Shown here piece after piece: positions 1 to 8,088 of a stretch of 33,087 nt of DNA. The position numbers and the translations under genes were made by a program. The stretch is from an uncultured Collinsella sp. (GTDB taxonomy: Bacteria > Actinomycetota > Coriobacteriia > Coriobacteriales > Coriobacteriaceae): the NCBI GenBank assembly GCA_902489665.1, contig CABUAT010000023.1, positions 1 through 33,087 on the forward strand, written 5' to 3'. A model generated the notes under the pieces. It searched no databases. It was given only the letters and a program-made list of their open reading frames with translations, and had not been told where the DNA came from. Position 1 is the first letter of the stretch; every line of letters starts with the position of its first letter.

Positions 1-21
1 TCGGACAGTCCTGCGCAAGAC

Positions 22-46
22 GAAGGCCACATTAAGTGGCCTTCTT
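22..46 (+). terminator. Hairpin, possible weak terminator
   Basis: A 9-bp perfect stem (GAAGGCCAC / GTGGCCTTC) with a five-base loop is followed by only three T residues on the plus strand. It may end a plus-strand gene lying before the window, facing gyrA. The short T run makes the call weak. Confidence 0.4.
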
Positions 47-115
47 TGCGTGCGGAACTCGCGACAAACCAAACCCAACTCGCCAGCCCAGCGGCCATGG
101 GGTCCCAAGGTTGTC

Positions 116-148
116 AAAAAAGCGGTCGGCGCGCAGTGCGCCGACCGC
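116..148 (-). terminator. Rho-independent terminator of gyrB-gyrA
   Basis: An 11-bp perfect GC-rich stem (122-132 pairing with 138-148) with a five-base loop is followed on the minus strand by a run of six T (plus-strand A at 116-121). It lies about 40 bp beyond the gyrA stop, the expected place for the end of the gyrB-gyrA transcript. Confidence 0.88.
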
Positions 149-188
149 CGATATATGGGGTCTGATATTTTCTACCAGCTCGTTCCTC

Positions 189-2933
189 TTACTCGTCGAG
201 GAGATCCTCTGGTATGTCGTTGCCGTCGCCTAGGTCGACGGGGGCTTCCTCGGTGCTAGTTGCGGCTGCATCCTCGGCGCCTTCGCCTTCGGGCTTTTCT
301 TTGGCTGCAGTCATGCGGGCTACGGCGCATACGCGGTCGTTGTCGTCCACGGTCATCATCTTGACGCCCTGGGTGGCTCGGCCGGTTTGGCTGATCTCGT
401 CGGTCTTGACGCGAATGACCGTCGCGCCTTCCGTCACGATGAACAGCTCGTGCTGCGGGCCCACCGTCTTCATGGCCGCGAGGTTACCCTTACGCTCGGT
501 CATTTGGATGGTGTAGACGCCCTGGCCGCCGCGATTCTGCTCCGGGTAGTCCGCAACCGGCGTGCGCTTGCCGTAGCCGCGCTCGGTGATGACGAACAGA
601 TCACCGTTGCCGTTAGTGACTTCCATGCCCAGAACGCTCACGCCGTCCTTCATACCGATACCGCGAACGCCGCTGGTATCGCGGCCGGTGGCGCGCACCT
701 GCTCCTCGGAGAACATGATCGCCTTGCCCGCGGTGGTGGCCAGGATAATCTTGTCGCCCTCGCGCACGCGGCGCACGTTCAACAGCGCGTCGTCGTCGCG
801 CAGGTTGATAGCGATTAGGCCGTCGCGACGGCTGCGGTCATATGCGCTCATCACGGTCTTCTTGACCATACCGCTCTTGGTGGCAAACATCAGGTACTCG
901 TCGGCCGGGAACTCGCGGCAGCTGATGACGCTCGCGATCTTCTCGCCCTCCTCGAAGGGCAGCAGGTTGACGATCGCGGTACCGCGTGCCTGGCGCGTAC
1001 CTACCGGCAGCTCGTGCACCTTCAGGCGATAGACCTTGCCCTTGCTCGAGAAGAACAGCACGTACTCGTGCGTGGACGCGATGAACATCTCATCGATGAC
1101 ATCGTCCTCTTTGAGGTTGACGCCCGACACGCCCTTGCCGCCGCGCTTTTGGGCGCGGTAGGCGGCAACCGGGATACGCTTAACGTAGCCGGTGTGGGTG
1201 ATGGTCACGACCATATCCTCGTCGGCGATGAGGTCCTCGACATCCAGGTCCTTCTCGACCTGGCTGATCTCGGTGCGGCGCTTATCGCCGAACTTCTTGG
1301 AGATCTCGCGCATCTCTTCCTTGATGACGCCCAGGATCTTCTCCTCATGCGCCAGCAGGTCCTCGTAGTAGGCGATGGCGCGGCGCAGGCCGTCCAACTC
1401 TTCCTGAATCTTGTCGCGCTCCAGGCCGGTCAGGCGGCGCAACTTCATCTCGAGGATGGCCGTGGTCTGCTCGGGCGTAAAGCCAAAGCGCTCGATCAAG
1501 CGACTGCTGGCCTCGGAGTCGGTCTGCGAGGAGCGGATGATGCTAATGACCTCGTCGATATGGTCGAGAGCCATCAAGTAGCCCTCAAGGATATGCGCGC
1601 GGGCCTGGGCCTTCTTAAGGTCGAAGCGGGTGCGGCGGGTGACTACGTCGACCTGGTGGTCGATGTAGTGCTGCAGCATCTCGCGCAGGCTCAGGCATTT
1701 GGGAACGCCGTTGACGAGTGCCAGGTTGTTGGCGCCAAAGGTCGTCTGCAGCGAGGTGTACTTATACAGGTTGTTGAGCACGACCTGCGGAATGACGCCC
1801 TTCTTGAGCTCGATGACCAGACGGATACCCTTCTGGTTGGACTCATCGCGCATATCCGAGATGCCCTCGATGCGCTTGTCGTTGACGAGCTGGGCGATCT
1901 TCTCCTGCAGGGTGCCTTTGTTGACCATATAGGGAATCTCGGTAAAGACCAGGCGGCTGCGACCGGTCTTGGTGGACTCCACGTGCGCCTTGGCACGCAC
2001 GGTAATGGAGCCGCGGCCGGTCTCGTAGCTCTGCTTAATGCCGGCGCTGCCCATGATGATGGCGCCGGTGGGGAAGTCCGGACCGGGCATGATCTGCATG
2101 AGCTCGTCGACGGTGGCGTCGGGGTTGTCGATCAGGTAGCAGGTGGCCTCGATCGCCTCGGTGAGGTTATGCGGAGCGATGTTGGTGGCCATGCCGACGG
2201 CGATGCCCTGGCTGCCGTTGACCAGCAGGTTGGGGAAGCGCGCAGGCAGCGCCACGGGCTCGGCGAGTGATTCGTCGTAGTTGGGCTGCCAGTCGACGGT
2301 ATCCTTCTGCAAGTCACGCAGCAGTTCCATGGCGGGCTTTGCCAGGCGGCTCTCGGTGTAACGCATGGCGGCGGCGCCGTCGCCGTCGATGTTACCGAAG
2401 TTGCCGTGACCGTCGATGAGCGGCGTGCGCATGGAGAACCACTGTGCCAGGCGGACCATGGCCTCGTAGACCGCGGAGTCACCGTGCGGGTGGTACTTAC
2501 CGATAACTTCGCCGACCGTCCAAGCTGACTTCTTGTGCGGGCGGTTGGGGTAGATGCCGCTCTCGTTCATCGCGTACAGAATGCGGCGGTGCACCGGCTT
2601 TAAGCCATCGCGCACGTCCGGTAGGGCACGCGCCGTGATAACCGACATTGAATACTCGATGAACGATTGCTTCATCTCGCGACCGAACTCCGAAATCTGG
2701 AGCTGGCCGCCGTTGATATCCTCGCCGGCCGAGGCGCCGCGATCGACTTCGCCAAAGCTCTCCTCGAGCTCGGCGTCGTCTTCTTCCTCATCATCATCGG
2801 CATCGGGGTTATAGGCGTCCGGATCGCCGTCCTCGCCCTGCTCAGCACGGGCAAGCAGGCGCTTCAGATCATCGGGCATACCGGCATCGCCGGCCTCGTC
2901 CATACCCTCGTTATTGTTGATATTGTCTGCCAC
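189..2933 (-). CDS. gyrA: DNA gyrase subunit A
   Basis: This is the A subunit of gyrase, which breaks and rejoins DNA and, with GyrB, introduces negative supercoils. The 914-residue product has an unusual acidic N-terminal extension of about 75 residues before the family start (GGQLQISEFG). The breakage-reunion domain follows: HPHGDSAVYE at about 148-157 is the quinolone-resistance region, with Ser153 and Glu157 at the E. coli 83 and 87 positions. Catalytic Tyr192 sits in AAAMRYTESRL. The C-terminal beta-pinwheel carries a GyrA box, QKRGGKG (595-601), differing from the usual QRRGGKG by one Arg-to-Lys change. The tail is acidic and ends in EDLLDE. It lies 11 bp after gyrB, so the two subunits are co-transcribed. 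Ser at 153 and Glu at 157 are common unmutated states in Gram-positives, so no quinolone resistance is implied. Confidence 0.97.
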   Translation of the reverse strand: MADNINNNEGMDEAGDAGMPDDLKRLLARAEQGEDGDPDAYNPDADDDEEEDDAELEESFGEVDRGASAGEDINGGQLQISEFGREMKQSFIEYSMSVITARALPDVRDGLKPVHRRILYAMNESGIYPNRPHKKSAWTVGEVIGKYHPHGDSAVYEAMVRLAQWFSMRTPLIDGHGNFGNIDGDGAAAMRYTESRLAKPAMELLRDLQKDTVDWQPNYDESLAEPVALPARFPNLLVNGSQGIAVGMATNIAPHNLTEAIEATCYLIDNPDATVDELMQIMPGPDFPTGAIIMGSAGIKQSYETGRGSITVRAKAHVESTKTGRSRLVFTEIPYMVNKGTLQEKIAQLVNDKRIEGISDMRDESNQKGIRLVIELKKGVIPQVVLNNLYKYTSLQTTFGANNLALVNGVPKCLSLREMLQHYIDHQVDVVTRRTRFDLKKAQARAHILEGYLMALDHIDEVISIIRSSQTDSEASSRLIERFGFTPEQTTAILEMKLRRLTGLERDKIQEELDGLRRAIAYYEDLLAHEEKILGVIKEEMREISKKFGDKRRTEISQVEKDLDVEDLIADEDMVVTITHTGYVKRIPVAAYRAQKRGGKGVSGVNLKEDDVIDEMFIASTHEYVLFFSSKGKVYRLKVHELPVGTRQARGTAIVNLLPFEEGEKIASVISCREFPADEYLMFATKSGMVKKTVMSAYDRSRRDGLIAINLRDDDALLNVRRVREGDKIILATTAGKAIMFSEEQVRATGRDTSGVRGIGMKDGVSVLGMEVTNGNGDLFVITERGYGKRTPVADYPEQNRGGQGVYTIQMTERKGNLAAMKTVGPQHELFIVTEGATVIRVKTDEISQTGRATQGVKMMTVDDNDRVCAVARMTAAKEKPEGEGAEDAAATSTEEAPVDLGDGNDIPEDLLDE

Positions 2934-2944
2934 GTTACCTCCTC

Positions 2945-4975
2945 TTAAGCGTCAAGGAAACGCGCGTCATGCGCATGTTTTTCAATGTACTCGCGGCGAT
3001 AGCCGACCTCGGAACCCATCAGCTCGCGCACGGCGCGGTCTGCCACCACGGCGTCCTCGATCGACACGCGCTGCAGGATGCGGGTCTTGGGGTCCATCGT
3101 CGTCGAGGCAAGCTGCTTGGGGTCCATCTCGCCCAGGCCCTTGTAGCGCTGGACGGTATAGCCCTTGCGCTTTTTGGTGATCTTGCCGTCCTTGGCCTTG
3201 CCGTCCTCGTCGTTATCGTCGGGGTTCAGGCCCAGGCTCTGGATGGTATCGCGCAGGATCTCGTCTTCGGGCTGGCGGCCGTTGGGATACACGTAGTGGA
3301 TCTTGTTGCGCACCTTAATGCCAAAGATGGGCGGGCAGGCAACATAGACGTAGCCGGCATCGATCAGCGGACGCATGTACTTGTAGAAGAACGTCAGCAG
3401 CAGGATGCGGATATGCGCGCCGTCGACGTCTGCATCGGTCATGATGATGATCTTGTGGTAGCGCGCCTTGGTGATATCGAAATCGCCGCCGTCGCCGGCA
3501 CTCGTCGTGACGCCGCAACCGATCGCGGTAATCAGCGACTGGATGGTGTCACTCGAGAACGCGCGATGGTCACCAACGCGTTCGACGTTCAAAATCTTGC
3601 CGCGCAGGGGCAGAATCGCCTGGATGTCTCGGCGGCGGCCGTCCTTGGCCGAACCGCCTGCCGAGTCGCCCTCTACAATGAAGAGCTCGGTCAGCTCGGC
3701 ATCGCGCACCGAGCAGTCGGCGAGCTTACCGGGCAGGGACGCCGTCTCGAGCAGGCTCTTGCGGCGGGTCGCCTCGCGCGCCTTGCGGGCGGCGTTGCGC
3801 GCCTTGCAGGCCTGTTGCGCCTTCTTGACGATCTCGCGAGCGGGCTTGGGATGCTCCTCCAAGTAATCGGCGAGGCCGTCGGTCACGATCTTGAGCGTGA
3901 GCGCGCGCATATAGGAGCTACCGAGCTTGGCCTTGGTCTGGCCCTCAAACTGCGGGTCGGGCAGCTTGACCGAGATAACGGCCGAAAGGCCCTCGCGTAC
4001 ATCGTCGCCGGTCAGGTTGGCGTCTTTTTCCTTGAGCAGGTTCTGCTTGCGCGCGTAGTCGTTGATCACGCGGGTGAGCGCGGTGCGGAAGCCCTCAAGG
4101 TGCATGCCGCCCTCGGGGGTGTAGATGTCGTTGGCAAACGACATGACGTTCTCGCCGTAACCGCTATTCCACTGCAGGGAAACCTCGACCTCGCCCATCT
4201 TGGCCACAGGTGCGTCCGGGTCCGATTTGCCCTCGATGTAGATAGGCTCCTTAAAGGCCTCGGGGACGTCCTTGCCCTCATTGAGGAACTTGACGAAGTC
4301 GATGATGCCGCCCTCGTAGCAAAACTCCTCCACATGGGGAGTCGCCTCGCGCTCGTCGGTCAGCACGATTTTGAGGTTCTTATTGAGGAACGCCGTCTCC
4401 TGCAGACGGTTGTGCAGCGTATCGAAATCGTAGATGCAGGTCTCGAAGATCTCGTCGTCGGGCCAGAAGGTGACGGTGGTGCCCGTCGAATCCGAGGTGC
4501 CCACGACCTCCATCTTCTTAACGGTCTTGCCGCGCGAGAACTCCATCTCGTAGGTGTTGCCGTCGCGACGAACCTGAACGACCACGCGCTTGGACAGTGC
4601 GTTGACGACGGAGATGCCAACGCCGTGCAGGCCGCCCGAAACCTTATAGGCCGAGTTATCGAACTTACCGCCGGCGTGCAAGATCGTCATGACGACCTCG
4701 AGCGTCGGGATCTTTTTAACAGGGTGCTCGTCGACGGGGATGCCGCGCCCGTTGTCGACGACCGTGATGGAGTTGTCGGCGTGGACCGTCACCTGGATCT
4801 CGGTGCAGAAACCGGCCATGGCCTCGTCGACGGAGTTGTCAACGATCTCCCACACCAGGTGATGCAGACCGCTGGCGCTCGTCGAGCCGATATACATGCC
4901 CGGGCGCTTACGAACGGCCTCGAGACCTTCGAGAATCTTAATCTCGCCGCCATCGTAATCGTTTTCGTTTGCCAC
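2945..4975 (-). CDS. gyrB: DNA gyrase subunit B
   Basis: This is the ATPase subunit of gyrase, partner of GyrA next to it. The start chosen is GTG at 4975 (product 676 residues, beginning VANENDYDGG). An AGGAGG ribosome site lies 4 bp before it, whereas the longer TTG start at 4993 would put that site inside the coding sequence. The GHKL ATPase has the N box (EIVDNSVDEA), DNGRGIPV and GGLHGVGISVVNAL. The transducer follows, then the TOPRIM domain with EGDSAGGSA and the metal-binding DADVDGAHI. The family C-terminal QRYKGLGEMDP motif is present. A lysine-rich insert of about 25 residues (after GLNPDDNDEDG) lies between the TOPRIM core and that motif. A terminator separates the gene from the upstream replication operon, so it should have its own promoter; I could not identify one confidently. 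Confidence 0.96.
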   Translation of the reverse strand: MANENDYDGGEIKILEGLEAVRKRPGMYIGSTSASGLHHLVWEIVDNSVDEAMAGFCTEIQVTVHADNSITVVDNGRGIPVDEHPVKKIPTLEVVMTILHAGGKFDNSAYKVSGGLHGVGISVVNALSKRVVVQVRRDGNTYEMEFSRGKTVKKMEVVGTSDSTGTTVTFWPDDEIFETCIYDFDTLHNRLQETAFLNKNLKIVLTDEREATPHVEEFCYEGGIIDFVKFLNEGKDVPEAFKEPIYIEGKSDPDAPVAKMGEVEVSLQWNSGYGENVMSFANDIYTPEGGMHLEGFRTALTRVINDYARKQNLLKEKDANLTGDDVREGLSAVISVKLPDPQFEGQTKAKLGSSYMRALTLKIVTDGLADYLEEHPKPAREIVKKAQQACKARNAARKAREATRRKSLLETASLPGKLADCSVRDAELTELFIVEGDSAGGSAKDGRRRDIQAILPLRGKILNVERVGDHRAFSSDTIQSLITAIGCGVTTSAGDGGDFDITKARYHKIIIMTDADVDGAHIRILLLTFFYKYMRPLIDAGYVYVACPPIFGIKVRNKIHYVYPNGRQPEDEILRDTIQSLGLNPDDNDEDGKAKDGKITKKRKGYTVQRYKGLGEMDPKQLASTTMDPKTRILQRVSIEDAVVADRAVRELMGSEVGYRREYIEKHAHDARFLDA

Positions 4976-5024
4976 ACGTCCTCCTTCAGTCAAGAAAATG
5001 TGTACAGCCTTACTAGTTTATCGT

Positions 5025-5054
5025 AAAAAAATACCCTCGGGAACGAGGGTATTT
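5025..5054 (-). terminator. Rho-independent terminator after the dnaA-to-DUF721 cluster
   Basis: The stem AAATACCCTCG / CGAGGGTATTT with a four-base loop is followed on the minus strand by seven T. It sits just past the DUF721 stop and before gyrB, ending the dnaA-dnaN-recF-DUF721 transcript. Confidence 0.85.
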
Positions 5055-5080
5055 GGCTCTACAAGGCCACCAGATGCGAT

Positions 5081-5644
5081 TTAAGGCTCTTTTTTGCTTT
5101 GCACGCCCTTGGCCCACTCGGCACTGGCTCTCATGGCGTTCTCGAGGGCCTCGCGCAGTTTTTGGTCTTCGATGGGCGCCACTTGGCGCTCAATCTCGGT
5201 GCGCTCGGCCTCACTTAGGTCAGCATGCGGAGCCGGCGGGCGCTCGGCCACGGCAGGACGCAGACGCTCTTTGGCAGCGGGCGGCGTGTGACCGGGCGCG
5301 GTGGTTTTGAACACCAGGCCATCCACATGCGCACCGGCGCGCTCCATGCGCGCGCGGATGATCTCGCGCAACAGCGTCATTTCCTGCGTCCACGAGGGCG
5401 AATCGAGATATACCAGCAGCTCATTGGACTCGGGCAGGTAGCGCAGGCCCGTCACATGCCGCCCCTCGCGCGTGCCCGAGCACACCGCGTTCCACGCGCG
5501 ATAGACCGCGCGAGATTCCTCTGCAGCCTCCATCTGCGCGCGGCGCTCAGGCGTCGCGGCCGCCAGGATGCGCTGACGCTCTGCGTTCAAAAATCCACTG
5601 AAGGCAACCGTTTCGCTCTCGCGCTCGTAATTAGCACGTCTCAC
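5081..5644 (-). CDS. DUF721 (DciA-like) protein
   Basis: The product is about 187 residues and belongs to the DUF721 family usually found just after recF in actinobacteria. Some members (DciA) load or stimulate the replicative helicase DnaB; that role here is inferred from the family and position. The middle part (about residues 50-110) carries the family pattern, with VYRAWNAVCSG, then HVTGLRYLPESNELLVYLDS and a basic helix (LLREIIRARMER) typical of the KH-like fold. The rest is charged and probably flexible (ERPPAPHADLSEAERTEIERQ). I prefer the GTG at 5644, preceded by an AAGGTGG-type ribosome site, which overlaps the recF end by 14 bp. The longer reading from 5680 would overlap recF by 50 bp. 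It is the last gene before a clear terminator. Confidence 0.8.
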   Translation of the reverse strand: MRRANYERESETVAFSGFLNAERQRILAAATPERRAQMEAAEESRAVYRAWNAVCSGTREGRHVTGLRYLPESNELLVYLDSPSWTQEMTLLREIIRARMERAGAHVDGLVFKTTAPGHTPPAAKERLRPAVAERPPAPHADLSEAERTEIERQVAPIEDQKLREALENAMRASAEWAKGVQSKKEP

Positions 5645-6737
5645 CCATGCCCACCACCTTGGCTCGATCAAGCAGGTCATCGGTAAAATACCCCAGGTTG
5701 GTCGTGGTTATGACCGTCTGGATATCATCGCCGATCAACTGCAAAAAAGCACCGCGACGCTCGCCGTCGAGTTCGCTCATCACGTCATCCAAAAGCAGCA
5801 GTGGGGCGGTGCCCAGGACATCGCGAGCCACGGCCACCTCCGCCACCTTCCAGGCCAGAACCAACGTCCGCTGCTGACCTTGGCTGGCAAATGAACGGGC
5901 GGATCGACCCGCCACGGCAAACTCAATCTCATCGCGATGCGGTCCCACCAACGTCACGCCGCGGCGAATTTCCTCGTCGGCGTGCTCATCAAGGACAGCC
6001 AGCATGCGCTCGTACGCCCAGCCCTTCAACTCTTCGCGATCCTCGACCTGGGGCAAATCCCCCAGCGTGGACGTATAGGTCACGTTGGCAGCCTCACCGG
6101 ATGCCACTTGCCCGTAGGCAGTGTGCACATGGCCCGCCAGCCGGTCGAGCAGGGCCAACCGGTGCACGAGCAGGGCCGAGCCCGCGCGGGCAATCGAATC
6201 GTTCCACGCGCCGAGCATCTCGCGGCAGCACCAGGTCTCCTTGAGCAAGGCGTTGCGCTGGGTCACGCAGCGCCCATAGGTGCTCGCAAGATCGGCATAG
6301 CGTGCGCTCAGTTGCATGCCAAAGTCATCGAGGGCGGCGCGGCGCACACTGGCGCCCCGCTTAACCATGTCCAGATGGTCGGGGCAAAACAGCACGCTCG
6401 GCAGAACCCCGCGCACACCGGCGGCAGAGCATCTCTTGCCGTTGCGGCTAAACGAGCGCTTACCGTCCTCCGCGCTCAATCCCATGTCAAGCACGCGGCC
6501 ATCGCCCTCGAGCCTCAGCTCGACCCTGCACGAGCCCACGCCATCATGGACGAGCTCGGCTGCGGTCGGATGCCTAAACGAGGCGCCGCTCGTCAGCAGC
6601 TGCAGTGCCTCTATGAGATTGGTCTTTCCCGCCGCGTTGGGTCCCGCAAGTATCGTCACGCCCTCGTCCAGAGCAAGGCGATAGCTATCGAAGCTGCGGT
6701 AGTGCGCGACGGAAAGATCGCGGGCGAACATGGTCAT
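5631..6737 (-). CDS. recF: DNA replication and repair protein RecF
   Basis: RecF is an SMC-like ABC ATPase that binds gapped DNA and helps RecO and RecR load RecA. The 368-residue length is normal for the family. Walker A is GPNAAGKTN (about 32-40) after the typical N-terminus with HYRSFDSYRLAL. LVGPHRDEIEF, the ABC signature region FASQGQQRTLVLAWKVAE and Walker B LLLLDDVMSELDGERR are all present. The gene begins 9 bp after dnaN and its stop overlaps the next gene, in the conserved dnaA-dnaN-recF order. No good ribosome site is seen before either ATG (6737 or 6731), so translation may be coupled to dnaN. Confidence 0.96.
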   Translation of the reverse strand: MTMFARDLSVAHYRSFDSYRLALDEGVTILAGPNAAGKTNLIEALQLLTSGASFRHPTAAELVHDGVGSCRVELRLEGDGRVLDMGLSAEDGKRSFSRNGKRCSAAGVRGVLPSVLFCPDHLDMVKRGASVRRAALDDFGMQLSARYADLASTYGRCVTQRNALLKETWCCREMLGAWNDSIARAGSALLVHRLALLDRLAGHVHTAYGQVASGEAANVTYTSTLGDLPQVEDREELKGWAYERMLAVLDEHADEEIRRGVTLVGPHRDEIEFAVAGRSARSFASQGQQRTLVLAWKVAEVAVARDVLGTAPLLLLDDVMSELDGERRGAFLQLIGDDIQTVITTTNLGYFTDDLLDRAKVVGMGETC

Positions 6738-6746
6738 GGCGCAACG

Positions 6747-7850
6747 CTAGATGCGGACCGGCATGACCAGGTACAGGTAGTTGATCTTGTCGTAGGACTT
6801 GAAGATGCCCGCCTGCGAGTAGCTCTTGAGCTCCAGCGTGATCTCCTTCTCCTTGGACAGGGCATTGAGGCAGCCGAAGATGTAGTGGTAGTTGAAGGCG
6901 ATGGTACCCGACTCGCCCTCGGCCTCGACATCGATCGTCTCCTGTGCAAGGTCCTGGTCATTGGAAATGGAGGACAGGCCCATCTGCCCGTTCTCGACAT
7001 CGATCTCGAACTTGACGGCGGGGTTGGCGCTCGCGATAACGGCCACGCGTTTGAGGGCGGCGTTAAAGGCGGCGACGTCGATCTTGACGCTCGTCACGCA
7101 CGAATCGGGGATGAGCTGCTTGTAGTTGGGGTACACGCCCTCGATTCGACGCGACACGTAGGTGGTGTTGCCGGCCTCGAAGACGACCTGGGTGTCGGTA
7201 GCCCCGATCATGATGGTCGCCTGGCTGGCCATGATGTTCAGCGCGTCGTTAAAGGCGTCAGCCGGAACGTTGAGCTCAAAGGAGCCCTCGAGGGTCGAGG
7301 TCTCGACCTGCGTATCGCACACGGCCAAGCGGAAGGAATCGGTCGCCACCAGGCGCACGGTATTGTTCTCGACCTTCATGTGCACGCCGCCCAGGATGGG
7401 GCGGGCCTTGTCGGTCGAGGTGACGCGCCACACGCGGCCGACCATCTCGGACAAGATATCGGTCGGCAGTTCCACGGCGCTCTCGATGGCATAGGCCGGA
7501 AACTCGGGGAAGTCATTGGCATCGAGCGTGTTCAGCCTAAAAGAGCTCTTCTCGCAACTAATCAGCACCTGGCGCTCGGACAGCTCAAAGGTGACCGGGG
7601 CATCGGGGAGGGTCTTGGTGATATTGGAGAGCATCTTACAGGGGATAACCATCTCGCCCTCTTCTTCGACATGCGCCGCGATGCGGTGACGGATCGAGAT
7701 GGTGTAGTTAGAGGTCTGGAATTCCAAGATGCCGTCTTGCGCCTTGACGAGCACGCCCGACAGGATGGGAAGGGTGGATGCCGAAGCGACACCCTTCATT
7801 ACGACGCCGATGGCTTGTGTAAGCGAGCTCTGGCTGACGGTGAACTTCAT
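6747..7850 (-). CDS. dnaN: DNA polymerase III beta clamp
   Basis: This is the sliding clamp that tethers DNA polymerase III and many repair proteins to DNA. The product is 367 residues, the usual length for three repeated clamp domains. It begins MKFTVSQSSLTQAIGVVMKG and ends with the clamp-typical YLYLVMPVRI, in which the MPVR segment forms part of the partner-binding cleft. GVYPNYKQLIPD in the middle domain is another family pattern. It is the first gene after the AT-rich origin spacer. The ribosome site is poor (an A-rich stretch with AAAAG), because the 5' leader is the AT-rich candidate unwinding region. Confidence 0.97.
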   Translation of the reverse strand: MKFTVSQSSLTQAIGVVMKGVASASTLPILSGVLVKAQDGILEFQTSNYTISIRHRIAAHVEEEGEMVIPCKMLSNITKTLPDAPVTFELSERQVLISCEKSSFRLNTLDANDFPEFPAYAIESAVELPTDILSEMVGRVWRVTSTDKARPILGGVHMKVENNTVRLVATDSFRLAVCDTQVETSTLEGSFELNVPADAFNDALNIMASQATIMIGATDTQVVFEAGNTTYVSRRIEGVYPNYKQLIPDSCVTSVKIDVAAFNAALKRVAVIASANPAVKFEIDVENGQMGLSSISNDQDLAQETIDVEAEGESGTIAFNYHYIFGCLNALSKEKEITLELKSYSQAGIFKSYDKINYLYLVMPVRI

Positions 7851-8088
7851 CTTTTAATACCTTTCTATAGATATAAATATCTTAATAATAGTAATAGCAC
7901 TGACGAAACTGTTGATTACTCCCAAAGACGCAGGTCAGACCCAGAAAGAGAATCGACAGCAACCTGTGTGCAACAGGGGTGGTTTTCCACGTTCAAAACC
8001 TGCGCAAAACTTTTCATCACCGCGGGTTGGGTTTTAGACACCTTATGCCCGTGGTTTCGACAAGTTTTCAACAGGTGTCTCTATTTCC
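7851..8088. other. Candidate oriC core, dnaA-dnaN spacer
   Basis: This 238-bp spacer has the layout of an unwinding origin. Next to dnaN is a very AT-rich stretch (about 7855-7900) in an otherwise GC-rich region. It is followed by DnaA-box-like sequences: TAATCAACAG on the minus strand at 7909-7918, TTTTCCACG at 7983-7991 and TTTTCAACA at 8065-8073. These match the standard TTATCCACA at 7 of 9 positions. A short inverted repeat, CCTGT/ACAGG, lies at 7963-7977. The function is inferred from layout and from known bacterial origins. Confidence 0.7.
7883..7897 (+). promoter_or_regulatory. DnaA-trio-like element
   Basis: Five consecutive triplets, TAA TAA TAG TAA TAG, occur on the plus strand. 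They are followed by a mixed spacer (CACTGACGAAA) and a DnaA-box-like sequence at 7909. This matches the order described for DnaA-trio origins: TA(G/A) repeats read toward the adjacent box on the strand that DnaA is thought to engage during melting. Confidence 0.6.

Noticed and set aside
2460..2520. Glu at the GyrA position usually Asp in E. coli, as a quinolone-resistance change
   Set aside because: Glu is the normal residue here in many Gram-positive bacteria and the Ser is intact.
4976..4993. TTG start six codons upstream for gyrB
   Set aside because: The ribosome site GGAGG would then lie inside the coding sequence; GTG at 4975 fits better.
2969..5026. 685-codon plus-strand frame opposite gyrB
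   Set aside because: It is a shadow of gyrB with shadow-type composition (Leu, Val, Asp, His) and no motif. gyrB is unmistakable on the other strand.
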